NCBI GenBank assembly: GCA_963825625.1
Contig: CAWGUF010000029.1
Span: forward strand, 62,001-126,000
Source of the DNA: CAMDPA01 sp963825625
Lineage (GTDB): Bacteria; Pseudomonadota; Alphaproteobacteria; Rhizobiales; Hyphomicrobiaceae
Direction: 5' to 3'
Length of the DNA: 64,000 bases
The notes under the pieces were generated by a model, which saw nothing but the letters and a program-made list of their open reading frames with translations, did not search any database and was not told the DNA's origin. This document shows positions 1-6,917 of this stretch, piece after piece; position 1 is the first letter of the stretch, and each line of letters opens with the position of its first letter. The translations under genes and the position numbers were made by a program.

Positions 1-721
1 GGCCGGCCGCACCGCCAAGATCGAGACCGTCACCGAGGGTCTCGACGGCCTGCGCGAGCGGCTCGCCGAGTACCACAAGATCGGCGCGCGGTTCGCGAAG
101 TGGCGCGGCGTCATCGCCATCGCCGACGGTTGCCCGAGCTGGAATGCGGTCAAGGCCAACGCGCACGGGCTCGCCCGTTACGCCGCGTTGTGCCAGGAGG
201 CCGGCATCGTTCCGATCGTCGAGCCGGAGGTGCTGATGGACGGTGAGCACTCCAAGCACGATATCGACAAGTGCGACGAGGTCACCCGCTGGGTGCTCAA
301 CGCCGTGTTCAACGAGCTCTATGACGCTGGCGTCAAGCTGGAAGGCATGGTGCTGAAGCCGAACATGATCGTGCCCGGCCAGAAGTCGCCGAAGCAGGCC
401 TCGCCGCAGGAGGTCGCGGAGAAGACGATCGCCTGCCTGAAGGCCTGCGTGCCGTCGTTGGTGCCGGGCATCGCCTTCCTGTCCGGCGGCCAGTCCGACG
501 AGGCGGCGACGGAGCATCTGTCGCTGATGAACCAGATGGGACCGCATCCGTGGGCCGTAACGTTCTCGTACGGCCGCGCGCTGCAGTCCGCCGCGCTCAA
601 GACCTGGGGCGGCAAGGCCGAGAATGTCGCAGCCGGCCAGCGCGCCTTCTCCCACCGCGCCAAGCTCACCGGCCTGGCCGCGCTGGGCAAGTGGGACAAG
701 AGCCTGGAGAAGGCGGCCTGA
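1..721 (+). CDS. fda: Fructose-bisphosphate aldolase class I, 5'-truncated by window edge
   Basis: Catalyses reversible cleavage of fructose 1,6-bisphosphate to dihydroxyacetone phosphate and glyceraldehyde 3-phosphate in cytosolic glycolysis/gluconeogenesis. The frame is open from base 2 to the TGA at 719-721, giving about 239 C-terminal residues of a roughly 340-residue family; about 100 N-terminal residues lie outside the window. Visible class I features are PIVEPEVLMDGEH, carrying a conserved acidic residue, and LEGMVLKPNMIVPG, whose lysine is the Schiff-base residue. The C-terminal FSYGRALQ and KTWGG motifs are also typical. A strong hairpin terminator follows. glpX, the opposing gluconeogenic phosphatase, lies at the other end of the window but is not linked to it. 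Confidence 0.95.
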   Translation, partial: AGRTAKIETVTEGLDGLRERLAEYHKIGARFAKWRGVIAIADGCPSWNAVKANAHGLARYAALCQEAGIVPIVEPEVLMDGEHSKHDIDKCDEVTRWVLNAVFNELYDAGVKLEGMVLKPNMIVPGQKSPKQASPQEVAEKTIACLKACVPSLVPGIAFLSGGQSDEAATEHLSLMNQMGPHPWAVTFSYGRALQSAALKTWGGKAENVAAGQRAFSHRAKLTGLAALGKWDKSLEKAA

Positions 722-756
722 CGTCTGCTCGCTCCCAAGCGAGTTATCGCATCGAG

Positions 757-783
757 AACCCCGGCCCTGGCGGCCGGGGTTTT
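757..783 (+). terminator. Rho-independent terminator of fda
   Basis: Perfect 8-bp stem CCCCGGCC/GGCCGGGG with a 5-nt loop, A residues before and a TTTT run after, 36 bp past the fda stop codon. Confidence 0.85.
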
Positions 784-798
784 CTATGCGCACGAAGC

Positions 799-881
799 GA
801 AAATGGGGACAGCTCCATTTTCTCTGCTCGCGGACAATTCGGATGGCGGACCAAACGGAAAATGGAGCTGTCCCCATTTTC
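799..881. repeat. 83-bp palindromic element, copy 1 (GGGGACAG family)
   Basis: Two perfect 24-bp inverted arms (799-822 and 858-881; core TGGGGACAGCTCCA) separated by 35 bp. The recG stop codon lies inside the right arm, so the element sits exactly at the 3' boundary between the convergent fda and recG genes. Two related elements of the same total length are at 36475-36557 and 58075-58157. The arms resemble REP-type palindromes associated with RAYT (IS200-like) transposases. No RAYT gene is present in the window. Confidence 0.85.
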
Positions 882-2997
882 ACGCGGCCCGGAACAGCCG
901 CACCGCCTCATCGCATTCGAACAGATAAAGCAGCATCCTGAGCGCCTCGCCGCGTGGGCTCGTCAACATAGGGTCCCGCTGCAGCGCCAGCTGCGCGTCG
1001 TCGCGCGCCGCCGCCAGCAGGTCCTCGAAGCCCGGCACGCCGGCGACACGGAACTCCGGCACGCCCGATTGCCGTGCTCCCATCAGCTCGCCGCCGCCGC
1101 GCAACTCCAGATCTTTCTCCGCGATCTCGAAGCCGTCCTCCGTGCGGCACATCATTTCCAGCCGTTGCCGTGCGACCGGCCCCAGCGGCTCGGAATGCAA
1201 AAGCAGACAGTAGGACTGCCGCTCGCCGCGCCCCACCCGCCCCCGCAACTGGTGCAGCTGCGCCAGCCCGAACCGCTCCGCCTGCTCGATCACCATGATC
1301 GAGGCGTTGGGCACGTTGACGCCGACCTCGATCACCGTCGTCGACACCAGCACCTTCAGCCGGTCCTCGGAGAACGCTGCCATCACGGCATCCTTGTCCG
1401 CAGCCTTCATCGCACCGTGCAACAGGCCGACCTGATCCGCCCCGAATAGTTGCGAAAGGTGCGCAGCCCGCTCCTCCGCCGCTGCGAGCTCGGAGACGTC
1501 GGAGGATTCGATCAGCGGGCACACCCAATAGATCTGCGCGCCCTGCCCCAGCATCCGGCGCAGCCCGTCGATCACGTCCTCCAGCCGCGACTGCGCCGGC
1601 ATCGTCGTTTTCACCGGTTTGCGGCCTGCGGGCTTCTCGGTCAACCGGGACACGTCGAGATCGCCGTAATGCGTCATCAGCAGCGTGCGCGGGATCGGCG
1701 TCGCCGTCATCACCAGCACATTGGCGCCGCCGTCCCGGCCCTTGGCCTGCAACGCCAGCCGCTGATGCACCCCGAACCTGTGCTGCTCGTCGATCACCGC
1801 GAACGCGAGGTCCTTGAACACCACGTCCGGCTGGAACACGGCATGCGTGCCGATCAGGATATCGATCTCGCCGGCCGCCAGCCGCTCCAGCACCTCCCGC
1901 CTCGGCTTGCCCTTCTCGCGACCGGTCAACAGCCCGATGGTGAGCCCGGCCTTCGTTGCCAACGGCTCGATGGTCTCCGCGTGCTGCCGCGCCAGCACCT
2001 CCGTCGGCGCCATCAGCACGGCCTGCGCGCCGGTTTCCACGGCAATCGCCATCGACATCAGCGCCACCACAGTCTTGCCGGAGCCGACGTCGCCCTGCAG
2101 CAGCCGCAGCATACGGTGCGGCCCGGCCATATCGGCTTCGATCTCGGCCAGCGCGGTCACCTGCGAGCCCGTCATCGAGAACGGCAGCGCGGCCCTGATG
2201 CGTTCCCGGATATGCCCATCGCCACTGATCGCCCGGCCCTTCTGTTGCTTTGACCTGAGCCGCACCAGCCCCAGCGCGAGTTGTCCGGCCAGCAATTCGT
2301 CATAGGCGAGCCGCTGCCAGGCCGGCCCCGCCGCCGAGATATCGCCCGGATCGACCGGCCGGTGCAGCATCATCACCGCATCGAGAAAGCCCGGCCAGCC
2401 TTTCTGGGCCAGCCAGGTCGGCTCCTGCCATTCCGCAAGATCGGGCGTTTTCTCCACCGCTGCCCGAACGATCTTGCCGAGCACCTTTGCCGACAGTCCG
2501 GCGGTCAGCGGATAGACCGGCTCCAGCAGCGGCAGCTCGCCTCGCGCTTCCGGCGCCACGATATAATCGGGGTGCACCATCTGCACCGTTTCGCCGTAGC
2601 GTTCCACCCGCCCCGACACGTAGCGCTCGGCGCCTTCCGGCAACTGCCGCTCGATGAATTTGCGCTCGGCATGGAAGAAAATCAGGTCGAGCCGCCCGGT
2701 CTCGTCCTCGCAGGCGACCTTGTAGGGGGCTTTGGTGTTGCCGCGCGGCGAGGGCCGGTGCTTCAGCACTCGCACCTTGAACGTCGCGATGGTGCCCGGC
2801 ACGGCGTCGGCGATGGTCGGTTCGGCCCGCCGGTCGACCACCCCGGTGGGCGTATGCCAGATGAGATCGACGACCCGCGGCTCGGTGACGCCCGGCGGCA
2901 ATCGCAGCGCTTTGCGCAGGAAAGCAAGCACGCGCGGCCCGACGCCGGAAATCGATTCGGCGGAGGCATACAGCGGATGGAGCGCGTCGGGTCGCAT
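880..2997 (-). CDS. recG: ATP-dependent DNA helicase RecG
   Basis: Branch-migrating helicase that remodels stalled forks and Holliday junctions. The 705 residues match the usual length of about 690-710. An N-terminal wedge/OB region (about residues 55-165) precedes the helicase core. Walker A is LLQGDVGSGKTVVAL (about residue 300); the Walker B-like box is AVIDEQHRFGV, a DEQH in place of the classic DEQH/DEEH variants seen in RecG. Motif III is VMTATPIPRTL, and motif VI is LAQLHQLRGRVGRGERQ, followed by the RecG C-terminal region. The start is ATG at 2995-2997. recG normally neighbours sdhE and mfd in Hyphomicrobiales; here about 3.6 kb of accessory sequence separates them. The gene ends inside a palindromic element. 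Confidence 0.97.
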   Translation of the reverse strand: MRPDALHPLYASAESISGVGPRVLAFLRKALRLPPGVTEPRVVDLIWHTPTGVVDRRAEPTIADAVPGTIATFKVRVLKHRPSPRGNTKAPYKVACEDETGRLDLIFFHAERKFIERQLPEGAERYVSGRVERYGETVQMVHPDYIVAPEARGELPLLEPVYPLTAGLSAKVLGKIVRAAVEKTPDLAEWQEPTWLAQKGWPGFLDAVMMLHRPVDPGDISAAGPAWQRLAYDELLAGQLALGLVRLRSKQQKGRAISGDGHIRERIRAALPFSMTGSQVTALAEIEADMAGPHRMLRLLQGDVGSGKTVVALMSMAIAVETGAQAVLMAPTEVLARQHAETIEPLATKAGLTIGLLTGREKGKPRREVLERLAAGEIDILIGTHAVFQPDVVFKDLAFAVIDEQHRFGVHQRLALQAKGRDGGANVLVMTATPIPRTLLMTHYGDLDVSRLTEKPAGRKPVKTTMPAQSRLEDVIDGLRRMLGQGAQIYWVCPLIESSDVSELAAAEERAAHLSQLFGADQVGLLHGAMKAADKDAVMAAFSEDRLKVLVSTTVIEVGVNVPNASIMVIEQAERFGLAQLHQLRGRVGRGERQSYCLLLHSEPLGPVARQRLEMMCRTEDGFEIAEKDLELRGGGELMGARQSGVPEFRVAGVPGFEDLLAAARDDAQLALQRDPMLTSPRGEALRMLLYLFECDEAVRLFRAA

Positions 2998-3226
2998 GTC
3001 CGCTATCTAGCGGCTTGCGGGCGCGCGCGCCAAGCCGACGGCTGAGGGAATCCACGAAAACCCCGTCATCCTCGCGCGTGCCCCACGTCGCTGGCGGCCG
3101 GCTCCCCGCAGGGAAGTCGCCAGCGACCAACCAAAGCCCCACGTCGCTGGCGGCCGGCTCCCCGCAGGGAAGTCGCCAGCGACAAACCAAAGCCGAGGGC
3201 CGGACCAGGCGGCCATCCACGTTGGT
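2998..3226. other. recG upstream spacer with palindromic repeats
   Basis: No convincing gene. It holds two tandem hairpin repeats (3087-3183) and, from about 3203, the start of an 80-bp segment duplicated at 3735-3813. The recG promoter should lie near 3000-3080, but no clear -35/-10 pair could be assigned. Confidence 0.6.
3087..3183. repeat. Two tandem 41-bp hairpin repeats (GTCGCTGGCG family)
   Basis: Identical 41-bp units at 3087-3127 and 3143-3183 (period 56 bp). Each has inverted ends GTCGCTGGCG/CGCCAGCGAC around a GC-rich centre. A third copy, slightly different in the centre, lies at 35823-35863. Size, intergenic location and dispersal fit a REP-like palindrome family. Too few copies and no spacer logic for CRISPR. 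Confidence 0.8.
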
Positions 3227-3304
3227 TCATTGCTTGTCAATCATGCCGCGGACACGCACGACAGTGCGACGATCGACCCCAACAACCCGCGACCAACGCG
3301 CTCT
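3227..3304 (-). pseudogene. Remnant of a TPR-protein 3' end
   Basis: Reading the minus strand, the last 25 or so codons before the TGA at 3227-3229 give ARWSRVVGVDRRTVVRVRGM and then IDKQ. This lines up with the C-terminus of the TIR-TPR protein (AEWQRDVAIDRRNVARAKAM, then LERQ). The DNA after both stop codons is also shared. No upstream TPR coding sequence is attached: brnA begins immediately next to it. It is best read as a leftover of a second related gene or of a duplication that flanks brnTA. Confidence 0.6.
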
Positions 3305-3309
3305 GGCCG

Positions 3310-3543
3310 TCACCCCGCCGCTTCGATCAGCTCGATGTCTTTTTTTAAAAGATCGTTGACGAGTTGGTTCAATGACGTGCCGCGCGCGTCCGCCCGCGCC
3401 TTCAGGAAACGCAGCACCTCCGGCTCCAGGTGAACGGGTGGAACGAGCTCGGCCGCCCCCCGGTAGAAGCGTCCGCGCGTGGCGTCGGAAAAATCATATT
3501 CGCTCTTCATGTCGTCGTCAGTCTTGCGGGGGCGCTTGCTCAT
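3310..3543 (-). CDS. brnA: BrnA-type antitoxin
   Basis: 77-residue protein of the BrnA antitoxin family, which normally neutralises the BrnT ribonuclease toxin and autoregulates the operon through a ribbon-helix-helix-like C-terminus. A charged N-terminus is followed by SEYDFSDATRGRFYRG, the typical BrnA signature, and by HLEPEVLRFLKARADARG with SLNQLVNDLLKK, which fits the DNA-binding/dimerisation fold. Start ATG at 3541-3543. It overlaps the 3' end of the brnT fragment by 26 bp, the usual toxin-first arrangement. The antitoxin looks complete although its toxin is truncated. Confidence 0.85.
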   Translation of the reverse strand: MSKRPRKTDDDMKSEYDFSDATRGRFYRGAAELVPPVHLEPEVLRFLKARADARGTSLNQLVNDLLKKDIELIEAAG

Positions 3544-3757
3544 ATTGCCGTCTTTCGCGTCTGGTCGGCTTTCGGGCCGAAATGATTCGAATATAGGCGT
3601 TGTCGTCATCCTGTTCCACAAAGGTGTGCACGACCAGCAGCAGCCTCGAGCCCTGGGCGCCGCCGATGGTAACCCAGCGTTCCTCGCCCGTGACATCATT
3701 GTCAGGCCGCGCCGTCGCGAGGCGAGAGCCGAGCGGCGGGACGAGGCGGCCATCCAC
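3518..3757 (-). pseudogene. brnT: BrnT-type toxin, 5' end replaced
   Basis: The C-terminal two thirds of a BrnT RNase toxin are clear: EERWVTIGG, SRLLLVVHTF, IRIISARKPTRRERRQYEQ. Homology begins near LATARPDND (about position 3722). The first 30 or so residues of BrnT, including the usual FEWDxxKxxxNxxKHGV start, are absent. In their place the frame runs into sequence shared with the TIR-TPR 3' flank (MDGRLVPPLGSR), so the only in-frame ATG (3757) would make a chimera. Probably an inactive toxin produced by recombination at the repeat boundary 3735-3813. Confidence 0.75.
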
Positions 3758-3763
3758 GTTGGT

Positions 3764-6427
3764 TCATTGCCTTTCAAGCATTGCCTTCGCACGCGCGACA
3801 TTGCGACGATCAATGGCAACATCTCTTTGCCATTCAGCATTGCTGGGATCTTTTTTTGAAAGCTTTTCCGTGATCGTGAGGCTCGCCTCGAAATGCGTTA
3901 GGGCATCGCGTGGTTTGTCATTCTTCAACAGAAGCTGGCCGATGCGGTCATGGCTGACGGAAAGGTCGCGTTGCCATCCGGCGTTGCCGGGATCGGCGGC
4001 GGCGAGGCGCTCTGCAATGGCGAGGGAGGCTTTGAAGGCAGCCAGCGCCTCGGCGAGATTGCCCTGGGCTCTGAGCACGTCGCCGATGCGGTCATGGCTG
4101 ACGGAGAGGTCGCGCTGCCAACCGGCGTTGGCGGGATCGGCGGCGGCGAGGCGCTCTCTTATGGCGAGGGAGGCTTTGAAGGCGGCCAGGGCCTCGGTGA
4201 GATTTCCCTGGGCTGAGAGCACGTCGCCGATCTTTTCCTGGCTGACGGAGAGATCGCGCTGCCATCCGGCATTGTTGGGGTCGGCCTTGGCGAGTCGCGA
4301 AATGATGTCTCGCTTGGCTTGATAGGACCTCAGTGCGGTGGCGAGGTCTCCTTGGGCCATCTGAACGTCGCCAACGCGCTCGTTGCTGATGCCCAGATCA
4401 TATTGCCATCCGGCGTTGCCGGGATCGGCGGCGGCGAGGCGCTCTGCAATGGCGAGTGAGGCTTTGAAGGCGGCCAGCGCCTCGACGAGATTTCCCTGGG
4501 CGGAGAGTACGTCGCCGATCTTGTTGTGGCTGACGGAGAGGTCGCGCTGCCATCCGGCATTGCCGGGATCGGCGGCGGCGAGGAGCTCGAATATCGCATG
4601 TGAGGCTTTGAAGGCGGCCAGCGCCTCGGCGAGCTTTCCCTGGGCGGAGAGCACGTCGCCGATGCGGTCATGGCTGACGGAGAGGTCGCGCTGCCAACCG
4701 GCGTTGGCGGGATCGGCGGCGGCGAGGCGTGAAATGATGTCTCGCTTGGCTTGATAGGACCTCAGTGCGGTGGCGAGGTCTCCTTGGGCCATCTGAACGT
4801 CGCCAACGCGCTCGTTGCTGATGCCCAGATCATATTGCCATCCGGCGTTGCCGGGATCGGCGGCGGCGAGGCGTTCTGCAATGGCGAGTGAGGCATTGAA
4901 GGCGGCCAGCGCCTCGGCGAGATTTCCCTGGGCGACCAGCACGTCGCCGATCTTGTTGTGGCTGACGGAGAGGTCGCGCTGCCATTCGGCGTTGGCGGGA
5001 TCAGCCTTGGCAAGGCGCTCTCTGATAGTCAGTGAGGCGCGGTTGTTTTCCAAGGCCCCCCCGAGATTGCCGCGGTCCACCAGCACCTCGGCAAGTCGAA
5101 TCTGGGCTTCGGACAAATCCCGCTGCCAATCGAGATCCGACGGATGAGCCCCTATTTCCTTCTCAGCCAACGTGATGGCGCGCTCTTCGAGCCGCTGCGC
5201 TTCCGCGAGATTGCCTCTGTCTTTCATCACCTTGCCGAGCCACACGTCCGCCCGGTGGATGAACCGCGCATCGCTATTTGTGGCGGCAATACTGCTCAAC
5301 CGCCGCAGCGATGCCTCCGCACCGGCCAAGTCTTGCGCCCAATAGCTCAAATACCCATGCCAATAGAGCGATTCCATGTCGGCGGGGTCGAATGACAGGG
5401 CCTTCGCATAAGCCGCGCGCGCCGCCTTGGGATCGCCCAGCCCGGCAATCGCGCCAAGATTGCGGTAGGCGGCGGCCGCGTCCCGCTTGTTCTGCTGAAG
5501 GCGCGCCTCCTTTTCCTCCGCGACGGCGCGGAACAGCTCCGCTGCCTCCCTGGTCTTGCGCTGCTTCAACAGCGCCAGCGCACGCTGCAACTTCGGATCG
5601 CCGCGTTCGGCGCCAGCCGCAGCATCCTCCACCGCATGCGCAATCGCTTTTTCAGTGCCTCCCGCCCGCGCCGGGCTGATCAGCGTGAGCTGTTGGACGA
5701 GCAAAGCCAATTGCTTGCGTTGGTCTTCAAGCTGTCGCGTCATCTCGCTGTCGCGCCGGGCAATCTGCGCCTGCCGATGCTCGTGCTGCCAATAAAGAAA
5801 TCCAGCGACCACGGCGAGAACCGCAACCAATGCCGTGATGCTGGCCAGGGTGATGATCCGACGCTTGTCGGCAATCACCTGCCGCTTGCGAACGTCCTCG
5901 ACCGGCACGCCGATCAGCCCCGCAACCACCTTCGCCAGCGCCAGCTCGCGGCCGTCCGCCCTTTCGCGCGCATCCGGGGCCAGCAGCGTCGGGCCCGGCC
6001 GGTCGGACACGCTGCCGTCAGCGTCGATCTCGAACCGCAGCGCCGGCGGGAAGTTGTCGGGGGGCGTGCCGTCCACGATCACCGGCACCACGGGCCGCCC
6101 CGGATGCCGCCAGCGGAACAGCCGGATCTCCTCGTTGACGTAGTGGCTGGCAGCAGAGCGCGGCGAGCAGATCACAACCAGCGCGGCGCTCGCATCGAGC
6201 GCGGCAATCGTCGCCTCCGTCAGCGTATGCCCGCCTGAAAAATCCTCCCGGTCGCGGAACACCGGACGCAACGTCCGCGGCACCGGGCCGAGCGCCGTTT
6301 GCCGCCCCACCAGGTCCTTATCGATCGGGTAGTTTTCCAGCCGCCCATGCAACCACGTCGCCCACCGCGTGTCGGCGTGGGAATAGGAGATGAACGCGCG
6401 GTATTTGAAATCCACGGGCTCGCCCAT
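3764..6427 (-). CDS. TIR domain protein with transmembrane helix and TPR array
   Basis: 887 residues. The N-terminal TIR domain (about 8-150) shows YRAFISYSHADTRWATWLH, LRPVFRDREDFSGG and LVVICSPRSAASHYVNEEIR. The Glu pair at 99-100 sits where bacterial TIR NADases have their catalytic Glu. A single hydrophobic helix follows at about 191-213, then a basic/glutamine-rich coiled-coil-like stretch (217-245) and tetratricopeptide repeats to the end. The last nine or so repeats are 48-residue units with WQRDLSVSHDRIGDV cores, several nearly identical, and a three-unit block is duplicated (432 bp apart). Likely a membrane-anchored signalling or defence-type protein; NADase activity is inferred, not shown. 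It sits between recG and sdhE beside a broken brnTA. Confidence 0.85.
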   Translation of the reverse strand: MGEPVDFKYRAFISYSHADTRWATWLHGRLENYPIDKDLVGRQTALGPVPRTLRPVFRDREDFSGGHTLTEATIAALDASAALVVICSPRSAASHYVNEEIRLFRWRHPGRPVVPVIVDGTPPDNFPPALRFEIDADGSVSDRPGPTLLAPDARERADGRELALAKVVAGLIGVPVEDVRKRQVIADKRRIITLASITALVAVLAVVAGFLYWQHEHRQAQIARRDSEMTRQLEDQRKQLALLVQQLTLISPARAGGTEKAIAHAVEDAAAGAERGDPKLQRALALLKQRKTREAAELFRAVAEEKEARLQQNKRDAAAAYRNLGAIAGLGDPKAARAAYAKALSFDPADMESLYWHGYLSYWAQDLAGAEASLRRLSSIAATNSDARFIHRADVWLGKVMKDRGNLAEAQRLEERAITLAEKEIGAHPSDLDWQRDLSEAQIRLAEVLVDRGNLGGALENNRASLTIRERLAKADPANAEWQRDLSVSHNKIGDVLVAQGNLAEALAAFNASLAIAERLAAADPGNAGWQYDLGISNERVGDVQMAQGDLATALRSYQAKRDIISRLAAADPANAGWQRDLSVSHDRIGDVLSAQGKLAEALAAFKASHAIFELLAAADPGNAGWQRDLSVSHNKIGDVLSAQGNLVEALAAFKASLAIAERLAAADPGNAGWQYDLGISNERVGDVQMAQGDLATALRSYQAKRDIISRLAKADPNNAGWQRDLSVSQEKIGDVLSAQGNLTEALAAFKASLAIRERLAAADPANAGWQRDLSVSHDRIGDVLRAQGNLAEALAAFKASLAIAERLAAADPGNAGWQRDLSVSHDRIGQLLLKNDKPRDALTHFEASLTITEKLSKKDPSNAEWQRDVAIDRRNVARAKAMLERQ
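3950..5060 (-). repeat. 144-bp tandem repeats encoding TPR units
   Basis: Coding repeats of 144 bp (48 codons) inside the TIR-TPR gene. A 432-bp higher-order unit (three repeats) is evident: about 115 bp starting at 4321 recur at 4753 with no difference that I can see. This points to a recent intragenic duplication or gene conversion. Confidence 0.85.
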
Positions 6428-6613
6428 GTCCGCCCCCTGACTGCAATGACCCCAGACTGCAATGCCCTACCTTCCCCTAAACGCCCGTCCCCTTCAATCC
6501 CCACCGCGCCACAGCCACGGACCTTTGCGTTCGGCGCCGCCGGCGTTATATCAGGCGCTCTTGACGCTGCCGTGCGGAGGGCCTGCGATAGGGTCCGCCG
6601 AGCGGTGCTATTG

Positions 6614-6898
6614 ATGACGGGGACCATGACCGCCGATCTCGACACACGCAGGCGCCGTGCGGCCTACAGGGCAGCGCATCGCGGCACCAAGGAGATGGAC
6701 TTGCTGCTCGGCCGCTTCGCCGAGGCGGAGCTCGCCGCCATGGACGAGGCGGCGATTACCGAGTTCGAGGACCTGCTCACCGCCCCCGATCCGGAATTGC
6801 AGCGCTGGATCATGGATGTCCGCACCGTGCCCGACGATCGGTTCGCCGGCCTCATTGCCCGCCTGCGCACCTTCCACGACCTCGCACCGCCGAAGTGA
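6614..6898 (+). CDS. sdhE: FAD assembly factor SdhE
   Basis: Small DUF339/YgfY protein that helps attach FAD covalently to the succinate dehydrogenase flavoprotein. 94 residues from ATG 6614; ATG 6626 (MTADLD) is an alternative start. The conserved surface motif RGTKEMDLLLGRF corresponds to the family RGxxExD box. ITEFEDLL and DPELQRWIMD match the helical bundle. It is 17 bp upstream of mfd in the same direction, as in many Hyphomicrobiales, and probably cotranscribed with it. Confidence 0.9.
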   Translation: MTGTMTADLDTRRRRAAYRAAHRGTKEMDLLLGRFAEAELAAMDEAAITEFEDLLTAPDPELQRWIMDVRTVPDDRFAGLIARLRTFHDLAPPK

Positions 6899-6917
6899 GC
6901 GGCCCCGGATCAGCGAT

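Noticed and set aside
3087..3183. Possible mini-CRISPR (two identical palindromic 41-mers)
   Set aside because: Only two tandem units with a 15-bp gap, no Cas genes, and the third copy is 32 kb away beside other palindromic repeats; this fits REP-type elements.
3950..5060. Possible CRISPR or non-coding satellite in the 144-bp repeat tract
   Set aside because: The repeats are in frame, multiples of 48 codons, and encode regular TPR helices within one open reading frame.
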